In this document: one piece after another, positions 51,062 through 59,535 of the stretch
How positions within the stretch are numbered: position 1 is the first letter of the stretch
Layout: every line of letters starts with the position of its first letter
Assembly (NCBI GenBank): GCA_958296175.1
Contig: OY282448.1
Span: 2,480,127-2,544,126, forward strand
Source of the DNA: an uncultured Chloroflexota bacterium
GTDB lineage: Bacteria; Chloroflexota; UBA11872
Direction: 5' to 3'
Length of the DNA: 64,000 nt
Position numbers and translations under genes: made by a program
Notes under the pieces: model-generated
Seen by the model: the letters and a program-made list of their open reading frames with translations, nothing else
The model's database searches: none
What the model was told of the DNA's origin: nothing

Positions 51062-52278
51062 GCCGCCGCGGCGTCCAGCGGCGTCCAGCGGTTCCGGACG
51101 GCTGGCGCCAGGATGCGATGTTCGGCGAAACGGCGCGCGTGCGGCAGCGCGCACCGCAGCGGCGGCGCGCGGAGCAGCAGGCCGACGGCTGGCAGCAGGA
51201 CACGATGCTCGGCGCGGCGGCGCGCGCGGCGCGGCGGTCGCCAACGGTTCCGGCGCCGATCTATCACGCGCGGCTGCGCGACCGATCCGCCGCGGCGCGC
51301 TCGCGGCGCGCGCAGCGGCAGCGGCTGCGGCAGACCACGCAGCTGCTGCTGGTGGGGCTGGGCGCGGTGATGGGCACGCTGCTGGTGGTGCGGCTGCTGG
51401 CCTCGGTGGAGCCGCCGCAGCCCGACCGCGGCCGCGTGATGAACCTGCTGGCGCCGGACGCGTCGTCGGCCGACGCGCCGCGCGCGCCGACGGCGACGGC
51501 CCCCTTTATCGAAAGCCCGTTCAACCGCCCGGTCGACTCGCCGCCGATCTCGGCGCAGGCCGCGCTGCTGGTGGACATGGGCGAACGCACGGTCATGTTT
51601 GCCAAGAACCCGACCGAACGGCGGCCGCCCGGCAGCCTGACCAAGCTGGCCACCGCGATCGTGGCTCTGGAACAAGCCCTGCCGGACACGAAGATCCAAG
51701 TGCCCGACGACGCCCCGGCGCAGCCGGCGGCGCTGGCCGGGCTGCGGGCGGGCGACGTGTTTACGCTCCAGGACCTGCTGTACGCCATGCTGCTGCCGGC
51801 GGCGAACGACGCGGCGGTGGCCGTGGTGGACGGCGTGGGCGGGCGCGACTACATCGTGGCGCAAATGAACGACCTGGCGCGGCGGCTGGACCTGAACGAC
51901 ACGCAGTTCGTCGACCCGCTGGGCCTCGACGCGGAGGGGCAGTACAGCACGGCCTTCGATCTGGCCGTGCTGGCCTCCGACGCCATCGACCGGTTTCCGC
52001 TGCTGGCGCGCATCGTGCGCACGCCCTCGCACGCCATCACCGACGGCCCCAGCGAGCGCTCGCACGGCCTGAGCAACCGCAACAGCTTGCTGTGGTCTTA
52101 CGACGGCGCGTTTGGCGTGATGACGGGCGGCGCGGCGGAGGGCGGCGGCAACTTCGTAGCGGCGGCGAAGCGCGGCGCGCGGCGGCTGATGGTGGTGGTG
52201 CTGGACAGCAGCGACAGCATGGCGGACGCCACCACCTTGCTGGACTTCGGCTTCCGCGCGCTGGCCGCGCGTGGATAG
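51058..52278 (+). CDS. D-alanyl-D-alanine carboxypeptidase homologue with degenerate SxN and KTG motifs
   Basis: 406 residues from the GTG at 51058, which overlaps pyrE. A basic cytoplasmic N-terminal region of about 90 residues contains two DGWxQDxMxG repeats (residues 14-23 and 43-52). One membrane helix (about 95-116) and a periplasmic S11 peptidase-like domain follow. The SxxK motif is intact (PGSLTKLATA, Ser193/Lys196). The SxN motif reads AAN (248-250) in LLPAANDAAVAVV, and the KTG triad reads MTG (355-357) in GAFGVMTGGAAEG. Loss of the second Ser and the KTG Lys suggests a non-catalytic peptidoglycan-binding protein or altered chemistry. The fold assignment is secure; activity is doubtful. 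Confidence 0.85.
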   Translation: MSRRGVQRRPAVPDGWRQDAMFGETARVRQRAPQRRRAEQQADGWQQDTMLGAAARAARRSPTVPAPIYHARLRDRSAAARSRRAQRQRLRQTTQLLLVGLGAVMGTLLVVRLLASVEPPQPDRGRVMNLLAPDASSADAPRAPTATAPFIESPFNRPVDSPPISAQAALLVDMGERTVMFAKNPTERRPPGSLTKLATAIVALEQALPDTKIQVPDDAPAQPAALAGLRAGDVFTLQDLLYAMLLPAANDAAVAVVDGVGGRDYIVAQMNDLARRLDLNDTQFVDPLGLDAEGQYSTAFDLAVLASDAIDRFPLLARIVRTPSHAITDGPSERSHGLSNRNSLLWSYDGAFGVMTGGAAEGGGNFVAAAKRGARRLMVVVLDSSDSMADATTLLDFGFRALAARG

Positions 52279-52492
52279 GCCGAGTGACACGTCTCCGTAT
52301 CCGTAACGGCGCCCGGGGCTGGCTGCGCGCGGCCGAGCCGAGGATCGGTAGGCCAGCGCTTGCCGCCGCGCCCTGCACGGGAACGATGGCCGCGCGGGTC
52401 GGGCCGAGGGGAACGGACCCGAACCGCGGGGCGGTGGCCCCCGCAACGGCGCCGGGCGGCGGGATGGTTGGGTTTGCCGCGGCGGATTCCGG

Positions 52493-52519
52493 TTGACAGC
52501 GCCCTGGGGATGGCACAAT
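52493..52519 (+). promoter_or_regulatory. Candidate promoter in the gap before tatA
   Basis: A perfect TTGACA (52493-52498) is followed after 15 nt by CACAAT (52514-52519), four of six to consensus; the spacer is short. It would drive tatA with a leader of about 160 nt. Apart from this, the 408-nt gap between the DacA-like gene and tatA shows GC-rich inverted repeats but no coding frame or recognised RNA. Confidence 0.4.
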
Positions 52520-52686
52520 TGCGTATCGTAGCTGTGGCCGGTGCGTCGCTCCGGCGACCTTGCGTGGGGCGCGCGCTGCGGCCGTTCCCCTGATTCGCCG
52601 TGCGGTGCGCCGGCTGTCTGCGCGCCGCTGACGGACGAACCCGCAGGGCGCCGCGCGGCTTGTCGTTCGCAAGAAAGAGGCGGGAG

Positions 52687-52950
52687 ATGCCCTTCAACGT
52701 TGGACCGATCGAACTGATCATCATTCTGGTCATCGTGATTGCGCTCTTTGGCGCCGGCCGCATTGCCGGGGTCGGGCGGGCGCTGGGAACGAGCGTGCGC
52801 GAGTTCCGCCAAGAAGCCCGCCCGGAAGACGAGGAGGAGGCCGAGACGACGGCGAGCGACGGCGAGGCCGAGGCTTCCACCACCGAGGCCAGCGCCGCGA
52901 AGGACGCGGACGACATGCGCGGCAGCGGGGACCGAGGACGGACGGCGTAG
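52687..52950 (+). CDS. tatA: Sec-independent translocase component TatA
   Basis: 87-residue protein starting MPFNVGPIELIIILVIVIAL at an ATG with GAGG upstream. One N-terminal membrane helix is followed by FGAGRIAGVGRALGTSVREF, the FGxxR...G.alG...reF hinge-amphipathic motif of TatA. The C-terminal 45 residues are acidic and low in complexity. TatA builds the pore that moves folded proteins recognised by TatC; tatC is not in the window. The twin-arginine-like solute-binding lipoprotein at 60.5 kb could be a substrate. TatA rather than TatB is chosen from the FGAGR hinge and short length. Confidence 0.93.
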   Translation: MPFNVGPIELIIILVIVIALFGAGRIAGVGRALGTSVREFRQEARPEDEEEAETTASDGEAEASTTEASAAKDADDMRGSGDRGRTA

Positions 52951-52975
52951 GGAAGCGCTCGAACGTCAGGCGCGA

Positions 52976-53008
52976 CCCTCACCCTGCCCTCTCCCTCCAG
53001 GGAGAGGG
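52976..53008. repeat. Dispersed CCCTCTCCC palindromic element, copy 3
   Basis: CCCTCACCCTG is followed by a 10-bp perfect hairpin (CCCTCTCCCT 52987-52996, AGGGAGAGGG 52999-53008, loop CC), then AAAGAATT. It is the same element as at 30822 and 31283 and lies downstream of tatA, where it could act as a terminator. Confidence 0.7.
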
Positions 53009-53021
53009 AAAGAATTGGGAA

Positions 53022-53052
53022 CCCCGCTCTCTCCCTTCGGGGGGGAGCGGGG
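53022..53052. terminator. Hairpin between convergent tatA and PhyH gene
   Basis: CCCCGCTC (53022-53029) pairs with GAGCGGGG (53045-53052), with extra CTC/GGG pairing possible inside. TCTCTCGTT follows on the plus strand. It ends 7 nt before the stop of the PhyH gene, a sensible place for a bidirectional terminator. Confidence 0.4.
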
Positions 53053-53059
53053 TCTCTCG

Positions 53060-54103
53060 TTAGCGTGACGGAGCTTCGTCGGCCTGGAGCGCTGCTGCTG
53101 CCTGGCGGCCGCGGTCGGAGTCCGGGTCGCGGCGCAGTGCGCGTTCCAGGTGCAGCCGCGCGTCGGCGTCGCCGCGTTTGGCGCGCGCCAGGGCGTCGGC
53201 AAACCCGCGGTCGCTGTAGCTGGTGTCGCGCGGGACTACCGGGCCGCCGCGCTCCGTCCAGTAGTACTGCAAGCGGTCGTCCGTCCAATCCGCGTACACG
53301 TCGTCCCACGTAATCGCGCCGGGCGCGTCCTGCGTCAGGTGCGGAGCGAGCATGTGTTCGGCGATCGGCGCGTCGGCGGCCTGGTAGCGGTTGTCGAGCG
53401 ACACGCGCAAGCGGTCTTCCGTCAGGTTGGGCAGCGCCTTGTGCAGCGTCAGGCTGTGGAACAGCAGCGCGTCGCCCGGCTCGTAGTCGGTCGTGAGCCA
53501 GGGGACGTCCTGCGCGTCGGCTTGCAGCTGGCCGGCGCCGAGGGAGAAGCGGTGGTCGACCACCGCGCCGACGTTGTGCGTGCCCGGCGCCACGGCCAGC
53601 CCGCCCAGCTCGACCGGGCAGTCCCCCACCGGCGCCCAGCAGGTGTAGGTGTCGAACGATCCCTGAAAGTGCACGAAGTCCTGGTGCACGGGCGTGGTGT
53701 GGCGGGTGAACTTGGGAAACCAGAGGCGCGCGATCTTCTGCGGGTGCGGCAAGACCGGCGCGTCGATGATCTTGCCCATCACGTCCAGAATCTGCGGCCA
53801 GTGCCCGGCTTCGTGAAAGGCCTGGAGCTTGTAGACCTCGTGGTAGACCTGGGGGTACTCCGGGTCGCCTTCGGTGCACTGGCGCGACACGTCGGCGATG
53901 CCGTCCATGGGGTCGGTGCCCGCCGCCAGCCAGCCGCCGGCCTGCATGACCTGGAGCATCTCGCGCCGCAGGTCGAGCACGGCGTCGGGGTCGAACAGCC
54001 GCCTGATGAACACGTAGCCGTCGTCGGCCATGCGGGCGCGCAATTCGGCGCCGTCGTCCAGCGCGTCGTTCGAGACTCGCAGCGGGTGGAGGGTGTCCGA
54101 CAT
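53060..54103 (-). CDS. PhyH-family Fe(II)/2-oxoglutarate dioxygenase, copy 1
   Basis: 347 residues from an ATG with GGGAG upstream. The double-stranded beta-helix metal site is visible as HQD in TTPVHQDFVHFQG and the distal His in LFHSLTLHKALPN, with Arg in RLRVSLDNRYQ for 2-oxoglutarate. The N-terminal half (LRVSNDALDD, MQAGGWLAAGTDPMDG) is very close to the divergent neighbour at 54378. The C-terminal 60 residues are helical and charged. Likely a hydroxylase of a small molecule; substrate unknown. An in-frame extension upstream to 54379 is unrelated sequence and is rejected. Confidence 0.93.
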   Translation of the reverse strand: MSDTLHPLRVSNDALDDGAELRARMADDGYVFIRRLFDPDAVLDLRREMLQVMQAGGWLAAGTDPMDGIADVSRQCTEGDPEYPQVYHEVYKLQAFHEAGHWPQILDVMGKIIDAPVLPHPQKIARLWFPKFTRHTTPVHQDFVHFQGSFDTYTCWAPVGDCPVELGGLAVAPGTHNVGAVVDHRFSLGAGQLQADAQDVPWLTTDYEPGDALLFHSLTLHKALPNLTEDRLRVSLDNRYQAADAPIAEHMLAPHLTQDAPGAITWDDVYADWTDDRLQYYWTERGGPVVPRDTSYSDRGFADALARAKRGDADARLHLERALRRDPDSDRGRQAAAALQADEAPSR

Positions 54104-54377
54104 GTCATTCGCTCCCGCAGGGGAGGGCTGGAGGTCGCGCGCGGGTCCCGCGCATGGTAACGCGCACGGCTGGCGCCGGCGCCGTGTCCAGCTTCCTGCG
54201 GCGGGCGCCGCATGACGGCCGCCGTCGGGTTTGGAGTCTTCGAAGGCGCCCCGGCGCTTTGGTGACGACGCCGCGGTCACGACGCGGGACAGGCAGGCGG
54301 CCGTCGTTTCGGCGCCGTTGGTAGACTTTGCCCGAGTCGTGCTGCGCTCGGTGCGCTGACAGGCAAAGGCGCTCCAC

Positions 54378-55430
54378 ATGACGGCAACGCTTCAGCCGCT
54401 GCGGGTTTCGAACGACGCCCTGGACGACGCAGACGAGCTGCGCGCGCGCATGGGCGCCGAGGGCTACCTGTTCATCGAACGGCTGTTCGACCCCGACGCC
54501 GTCCTGGCGCTGCGGCGCGAGATGCTGCACGTCATGCAGGCCGGCGGCTGGCTGGCGGCGGGCACCGACCCGATGGACGGCGTGGCCGACGTGTCGCGCC
54601 GCTGCAGCGAGAACGATATCGGCTACACGGACGTCTATCACGAGGTCTACAAGCTCCAGGCCTTTCACGAAGCGGGGCACTGGCCCGAAGTCTTGGGCCT
54701 GATGCAGCAGCTGATCGACGGGCCGGTCTTCCCGCACCCGATCAAGATTGCGCGCCTCTGGTTTCCCCAGTACACCGACCACACGACCCCGGCGCACCAG
54801 GACTACGTCCACAACCAGGGGGCGTACGAGACTTTCACCTGCTGGGCGCCGGTGGGAGAATGCCCGCTCGAGCTGGGCGGGTTGGCGGTGCTGCCCTGTT
54901 CGCCGAAAACGACCGACGTGATCGACCACCACTTCTCCCTGGGCGCCGGCGGGCTGTCGCTGGAAGAATCGCTCGACCGACCGGAGTGGCGCAGCACGAA
55001 CTACGAGCCGGGCGACGCGCTCGTGTTCCACAGCCTGACCCCGCACAAGGCGCTGCCCAACGTCACCGAAAACCGGCTGCGCGTGTCGCTGGACAACCGC
55101 TACCAGTCGACCCACGCTCCCATCGCCGAGGGCCTGCTGCGGCCGCACCTCAACAAGATGGGGTCCGACGGCGAGGACCTGGGGCCAATGTCCTGGGACG
55201 AGGTGTACGCCGGCTGGACGGACGACCGCTTGCAGTATTACTGGCGCGACCGCGAAGGCCCGACGGTGCCGAAGGATCAGCGCTACGCCGACGCGGCGCT
55301 GGAGGAAGCGTTCGAACTGGCGCGGCAGGGCGACCCCGCCGCCCGCCTCCGCCTGGAACGTCTGCGGCGCCGCGAGCCGAACTCGGCGCGGGGACTCGAG
55401 GCCGCCGCCGTTCTGGACGGCGCGAGCTAA
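54378..55430 (+). CDS. PhyH-family Fe(II)/2-oxoglutarate dioxygenase, copy 2
   Basis: 350 residues, paralogue of the gene divergent from it. Metal ligands are the HQD of TTPAHQDYVHNQG and His in VFHSLTPHKALPN; RLRVSLDNRYQ supplies the co-substrate Arg. The two proteins share long identical stretches (AGGWLAAGTDPMDG, VYHEVYKLQAFHEAGHWP), so the pair arose by inverted duplication and both keep the active site. A TAGACT box lies 51 nt upstream. It is followed 16 nt later by the M19 hydrolase gene, suggesting one transcript. Confidence 0.93.
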   Translation: MTATLQPLRVSNDALDDADELRARMGAEGYLFIERLFDPDAVLALRREMLHVMQAGGWLAAGTDPMDGVADVSRRCSENDIGYTDVYHEVYKLQAFHEAGHWPEVLGLMQQLIDGPVFPHPIKIARLWFPQYTDHTTPAHQDYVHNQGAYETFTCWAPVGECPLELGGLAVLPCSPKTTDVIDHHFSLGAGGLSLEESLDRPEWRSTNYEPGDALVFHSLTPHKALPNVTENRLRVSLDNRYQSTHAPIAEGLLRPHLNKMGSDGEDLGPMSWDEVYAGWTDDRLQYYWRDREGPTVPKDQRYADAALEEAFELARQGDPAARLRLERLRRREPNSARGLEAAAVLDGAS

Positions 55431-55446
55431 CACAGGAGCAAGTGCC

Positions 55447-56469
55447 ATGACGACCGACCGTCCCTCGCCAACGGCCGCAGCCCGCCGGCTGTTCGACCAG
55501 GCCATTGTGATCGACGGCCTGGATACCAGCGCGTTCGGCAGCGCGCAGGTGTTTCGCGAATTGCGCGACGGCGGCGTGACGGCGCTCAACGCCACCTCGG
55601 CCATCTGGGAAGGGTTTGCCGACACCCTGGACAACATCACCCGCTGGCTGGAGTGGTTCCGGGAGTACGACGCCTACATCCGCCCCGTGCGCTGCGTGGC
55701 CGACATCCACGCCGCCAAGGCCGAAGGCCGCGCCGGCATCATTCTGGGCTGGCAAAACACGACGCCGGTCGAAAACGACGTGCGCCGCTTCGCGCTGTTT
55801 CACGCCTTGGGCGTGCGGGTCGCGCAGCTGACCTACAACGAGCGCAACCTGTTCGGCAACGGCTGCTGGGAGCGGCGCGACGACGGCCTGAGCCATATCG
55901 GCCTGGCCGCGGTGCGTGAACTGAACCGCCTGGGGATACTGATCGACCTCTCGCACGTTGGTGACCGCACGGTGCTGGACACCATCGAGCACTCGGAACA
56001 GCCGGTGGCCTTCACGCATGCCAACGCGCGCTCGCAGATCGACTATCCGCGCAACAAGACGGACGAAGCCATCCGCGCGCTGGTTGCCAACGGCGGGGTG
56101 GTGGGCGCCAACGCCTTCCCGAACCACCATCCGGACCACTACGACTCGACGCTGGACCAGTACGTGGACGCCGTCGACTATCTGGTGCAGATGGTGGGGC
56201 CGGACCACGTGGCCATCGGCACCGACTTTTGCATGGGCCGCACGCGCGAGTGGTTTGCCTGGATCGGGTCCTCGCACGGGTTCGAGCCGCTGCTGCAGGC
56301 CGGCAACGTGCCCCAGCCCTACCGCCACCTCCGAGGCTTCGCCGGACCGCTGGAGTTCGTGAACGTGGCCGACGCCCTGCTGCGGCGCGGATACAGCGAC
56401 GACGACGCGCACAAGATTCTGGGCGGCAACTGGCTGCGGCTCTTCGGCAAGGTCTGGCGCGAAGACTGA
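55447..56469 (+). CDS. Peptidase M19 (membrane dipeptidase) family hydrolase
   Basis: 340-residue TIM-barrel amidohydrolase-like protein. Candidate ligands are His in LIDLSHVGDRT, His in PVAFTHANAR and Asp in AIGTDFCMGR. The classical first ligand pair DGHxD reads VIDGLDTSAF, lacking the His, and the bridging Glu position reads ILGWQNTTPVEN, with Gln. This QN subgroup is widespread, so it is probably a functional variant with different metal use rather than a dead gene. No signal peptide is present. It lies downstream of PhyH copy 2 and convergent with the flavin oxidase gene. Confidence 0.88.
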   Translation: MTTDRPSPTAAARRLFDQAIVIDGLDTSAFGSAQVFRELRDGGVTALNATSAIWEGFADTLDNITRWLEWFREYDAYIRPVRCVADIHAAKAEGRAGIILGWQNTTPVENDVRRFALFHALGVRVAQLTYNERNLFGNGCWERRDDGLSHIGLAAVRELNRLGILIDLSHVGDRTVLDTIEHSEQPVAFTHANARSQIDYPRNKTDEAIRALVANGGVVGANAFPNHHPDHYDSTLDQYVDAVDYLVQMVGPDHVAIGTDFCMGRTREWFAWIGSSHGFEPLLQAGNVPQPYRHLRGFAGPLEFVNVADALLRRGYSDDDAHKILGGNWLRLFGKVWRED

Positions 56470-56566
56470 GACCTGCCGGCGGCGGGCTGCGCCGTGCGCC
56501 GACGAAACCCTTTCCTCTCGCCCGGCACGCGGCTTTCGAATGCATCACCGGCGGGGCGGAGCGGGG

Positions 56567-57712
56567 TTACCAGTGTTCGACGACGGGGGAAGGCGTGCGG
56601 TCGAGGCGGAACCGGCTCAGGTCCCAGCTGGAGGCGCCCCGCATGGCCAGGTCAGCCAGGATTTGGCCGATCAGGATGCCGAACTTGAACCCGTGCCCAG
56701 AAAACCCCGCCGCGGCCACGGCGTTCGCGCGCCCCGGCAGGAAGCCAATGGCAAAGTCCGAGTCCTGCGTCATGGCGTAGGTGCAGGTCTTGCTGTAGAC
56801 CACCTCGGCGTCGGCCAGGGCCGGCAGGTGCGCGCGCAGAAACGCCCGCAGTTTCGCCAGCGCCGCGGGGTCGGAATGCTCGCGGTCGTCGTCGGGGTCG
56901 AACGGCGCCCCGATCGCGTCGTCGGCCACTTTCACACACTCGCGCCAGTGCACAGGAAAGCCGTAGAACTGCGTGTCCATCACGGAAAACGGCCGGAAGC
57001 GCGGAAACGCATAGGCGGCGCGGTCGCGCGGGCGCAGGTAATGCAGCCGCGCCGCCGTGGGCTGCACGCGCAGGGGAAAATCGGGCAACAGCTGCGCCGT
57101 CCACGAGCCGACGGCGATGACGAACGTCTCGGCTTCGAAGGCGCGGCCGCCGCGCGCGACCGCCGCCGCCACGCGCCCGCCCGACTCGCGCAGCTCCACG
57201 ACGTCCGTCCCCAAGTGGACCTCCGCCCCAAGGTCGCGCGCAGCGTCGGCCAGCGCCTGCGTCGCCGCGCCGGCGGCCAGATAGCCGCCCACGCCGTCCA
57301 TCAGGAACCCCGCATCCACGTTTGCAAACTGCGGGAAGCGCCGCCGCAGATCGGCCGCGTCCAGCCATTGCGGGCGGTACCCCAGCTGCCGCAAGCCCTC
57401 GTAGCCGTCCAGCAACGGCGCGTGGCCGGGGTTGGCTTGCATGCTCAGCACGCCATGCTCCCGATAGACGTCGGCGCCGTGCCGCTGGTCGAACTCCTTC
57501 CACAGCTCGACGGCGCGCGCGGCCATCTGGGTGTACGCGGCCTGGCCGCGGTACTGCACGCGGATGGTGCGCGAATGGTCGCCCGAGGCCGCGCCGACGT
57601 GGGCCGGCGCGTGCTTTTCCAGCAACGCCGCGCGTTTGCCCGCGCGGCTCAACCAGTACGCCGCGGCGCTGCCCATCACGCCCGCGCCCACGATGACGAC
57701 GTCGTATGTCAT
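56567..57712 (-). CDS. FAD-dependent amine oxidase, sarcosine oxidase/N-methyltryptophan oxidase-like
   Basis: 381 residues. The FAD-binding motif is VVIVGAGVMGSAAAYWLSRA with Glu in ALLEKHAPA. The substrate domain and the C-terminal GFSGHGFKFGILIGQ are typical of monomeric sarcosine oxidases. Cys in VYSKTCTYAMTQDSDF aligns with the Cys that covalently holds FAD in that family. It probably oxidises an N-methyl amine or amino acid, releasing hydrogen peroxide. It lies between the M19 gene and a lipoprotein gene and could supply or drain substrates of the same catabolic cluster. Confidence 0.92.
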   Translation of the reverse strand: MTYDVVIVGAGVMGSAAAYWLSRAGKRAALLEKHAPAHVGAASGDHSRTIRVQYRGQAAYTQMAARAVELWKEFDQRHGADVYREHGVLSMQANPGHAPLLDGYEGLRQLGYRPQWLDAADLRRRFPQFANVDAGFLMDGVGGYLAAGAATQALADAARDLGAEVHLGTDVVELRESGGRVAAAVARGGRAFEAETFVIAVGSWTAQLLPDFPLRVQPTAARLHYLRPRDRAAYAFPRFRPFSVMDTQFYGFPVHWRECVKVADDAIGAPFDPDDDREHSDPAALAKLRAFLRAHLPALADAEVVYSKTCTYAMTQDSDFAIGFLPGRANAVAAAGFSGHGFKFGILIGQILADLAMRGASSWDLSRFRLDRTPSPVVEHW

Positions 57713-57974
57713 CGACGGCTCGCAGCGGCGGCAGGCGCGGACGTCATCATAAGGTTTCTCGAGTTCGACGCCGGGGGCAATGGTCCGGCTGGGGATATCG
57801 AGCCAGGCGAGCGACCGTTATCTGCGTTCCCATCGCGTTGTTGGCAGCCCGAATCTTCGCGCAGCGAATCTGGCGGCGCCTGACGATGGATGCCCGCCGC
57901 GTATCGAGGATGGAGCGAGCCGTTCGCCGGAAACGACGGGGATTGCCGGGACGCCGGCGTTTGCCGCCGGACGA

Positions 57975-58508
57975 TCACGGCGCGGCCTGGGATGGTTGGG
58001 GCGCGGCGTTTGCCGCCCCTTCGCGGATCTGTTTGTCCAGGGCTTCGATCTCGGCAAGGAATCCGGGGCGTTGGCGCAGCACCCGCAGCGGGCCCGGGCA
58101 CTCGCGCTGCATGGCCTGCATGAGGTCGTCCAGATCGGCGCCGCGGTCCGCCGCGAAGCTCACGGCCTCCACAAACAGGCCGGGCGTATCCATCAGCAGG
58201 CTGTTTTCCAGCGCGTCGCAGCCGCGCAAGGCGACGTCGGTCTGCCGCTCCCAGAGGGTGGGCGTCGCCCCACGGGCAGGCGCTGGCGGCGGGGAGGACG
58301 GCGGGGCCGCGGCCGGCGCGCCGGCCGCGGTTGGCGGCGCGGCTTCCGGCGTCAGGGTTGGGGCCGGCGCCGCGGGCGCGGCGGGGGGTTGCCCGGCAGC
58401 GCCTGGCGGCGGGCTGGAAGCCGCGCCAAGGCCGCCGCACGCCCCAAAGGTCAGCAGCGCCAGCAGTCCCAGCAGTCCCAGCGCAAGGGAGCGTCGAATC
58501 CCCGTCAC
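57975..58508 (-). CDS. Putative lipoprotein with Pro/Ala-rich linker (GTG start)
   Basis: 177 residues from the GTG at 58508. The signal peptide VTGIRRSLALGLLGLLALLT ends at the lipobox FGAC, placing the modified Cys near residue 24. A Pro/Ala/Thr linker of about 65 residues is followed by a small helical domain with two Cys (residues about 97 and 136: LRGCDALEN and MQRECPGPL) that could form a disulfide. I do not recognise the domain. It lies 103 nt after the ABC permease operon in the same direction; the 262-nt gap downstream holds nothing recognised. Confidence 0.7.
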   Translation of the reverse strand: MTGIRRSLALGLLGLLALLTFGACGGLGAASSPPPGAAGQPPAAPAAPAPTLTPEAAPPTAAGAPAAAPPSSPPPAPARGATPTLWERQTDVALRGCDALENSLLMDTPGLFVEAVSFAADRGADLDDLMQAMQRECPGPLRVLRQRPGFLAEIEALDKQIREGAANAAPQPSQAAP

Positions 58509-58611
58509 GTGTGTACTCCGCCGCAGCCAGCGGCCATGTTTGCACCGCGCATCCGTCGGGCACAGCATATGCAGCCGATTGGCGCGCCCGAAACACAAGC
58601 GGCCGCGGGCG

Positions 58612-59529
58612 CTATCCTTTCATCCCGGTGAGGGCGATGCCACGGATGAACTGCTTCTGGGCGAAGAAGAACGCCACCAGAATCGGCGTCACGGCGATGA
58701 TCGAAATCCCCATCTGCAAGTGCAGCTGCGGCTGATCGTAAAGCCCGGCCTGGAAGAAGCGGACGCCAACCGCCAGCGTCATACGCTCGGGGGTGTTCAG
58801 ATAGATGAACGGCTCGAAGAAGTCGTTCCAATTAGTAATGAAGGAGAAGACCGCCACCGTGGCCAATGCGGGCTTCGAGAGCGGAAAGATGATTGTAAAC
58901 ATCACACGCAGACGCGAGGCCCCATCGATCTCGGCTGCGTCGTCCAGCTCGCGCGGAATCGTACGGAAGAACTGCCGCAAGATGAAAATAAAGAACGCCG
59001 ACCCGCCAATCATCGGCACCGTGAGGGGGAGCAAGGTGTCCAGCCAGCCAACGTCACGGAAAATGATGACCTTTGGAATGATCGTGACGTGGCCGGGCAG
59101 CATCATGGTCGATATCACCAGGATGAACAACACGTCACGTAACGGGTAATACGTGCGCGCGAATCCAAAAGCGACCAGTGCGCTTACGAAGGTCAGAACG
59201 ACGACGCCGAGGAACGTCACAATCGAGGAATTGATGATCCAGGCCAGCACAGGGCCGGTGTTCCAGACCTCCGCGTAGTTTTCCCAGCGCGGCTCGGTCG
59301 GGAAGAGGGGGGGCGGGTCGTCATAGAACTGATCGATCGACATCAGGGACGACCGAATCATCCAGGCAAAGGGAAATCCGTACGCCGCGCTGCCGCCGAT
59401 GAGCAACAGATAGACAACGGCGCGCCCGGCGGGTCGCAACAGCCGCGCCCGCACGGTGCGGATGGTTGCGGACGACTCCACAGCGGCCGCACGCGCGGTT
59501 TTGGTCGGGCCTGTCAGTGCGCGACTCAT
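58612..59529 (-). CDS. ABC sugar transporter permease, MalG/UgpE type
   Basis: 305-residue inner-membrane component of a carbohydrate ABC importer. Six membrane segments are visible, and the EAA loop reads ELDDAAEIDGASRLRVMFTI followed by IFPLSKPALATV. The N-terminal 35 residues are cytoplasmic and basic. It starts 6 nt after the other permease gene. No ATPase gene is adjacent, so a shared MsmX-type ATPase elsewhere probably energises the system (inference). Confidence 0.95.
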   Translation of the reverse strand: MSRALTGPTKTARAAAVESSATIRTVRARLLRPAGRAVVYLLLIGGSAAYGFPFAWMIRSSLMSIDQFYDDPPPLFPTEPRWENYAEVWNTGPVLAWIINSSIVTFLGVVVLTFVSALVAFGFARTYYPLRDVLFILVISTMMLPGHVTIIPKVIIFRDVGWLDTLLPLTVPMIGGSAFFIFILRQFFRTIPRELDDAAEIDGASRLRVMFTIIFPLSKPALATVAVFSFITNWNDFFEPFIYLNTPERMTLAVGVRFFQAGLYDQPQLHLQMGISIIAVTPILVAFFFAQKQFIRGIALTGMKG

Positions 59530-59535
59530 CGGCGG

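Noticed and set aside
52520..52686. Structured small RNA between the candidate promoter and tatA
   Set aside because: The region can fold because it is GC-rich, but no SRP, 6S, RNase P or tmRNA signature is recognisable.
57713..57974. Additional copy of the GCGTTCGC...AACGACGGGG element near 57920
   Set aside because: Only a partial resemblance (CGTTCGCCGGAAACGACGGG) without matching ends; too weak to annotate.
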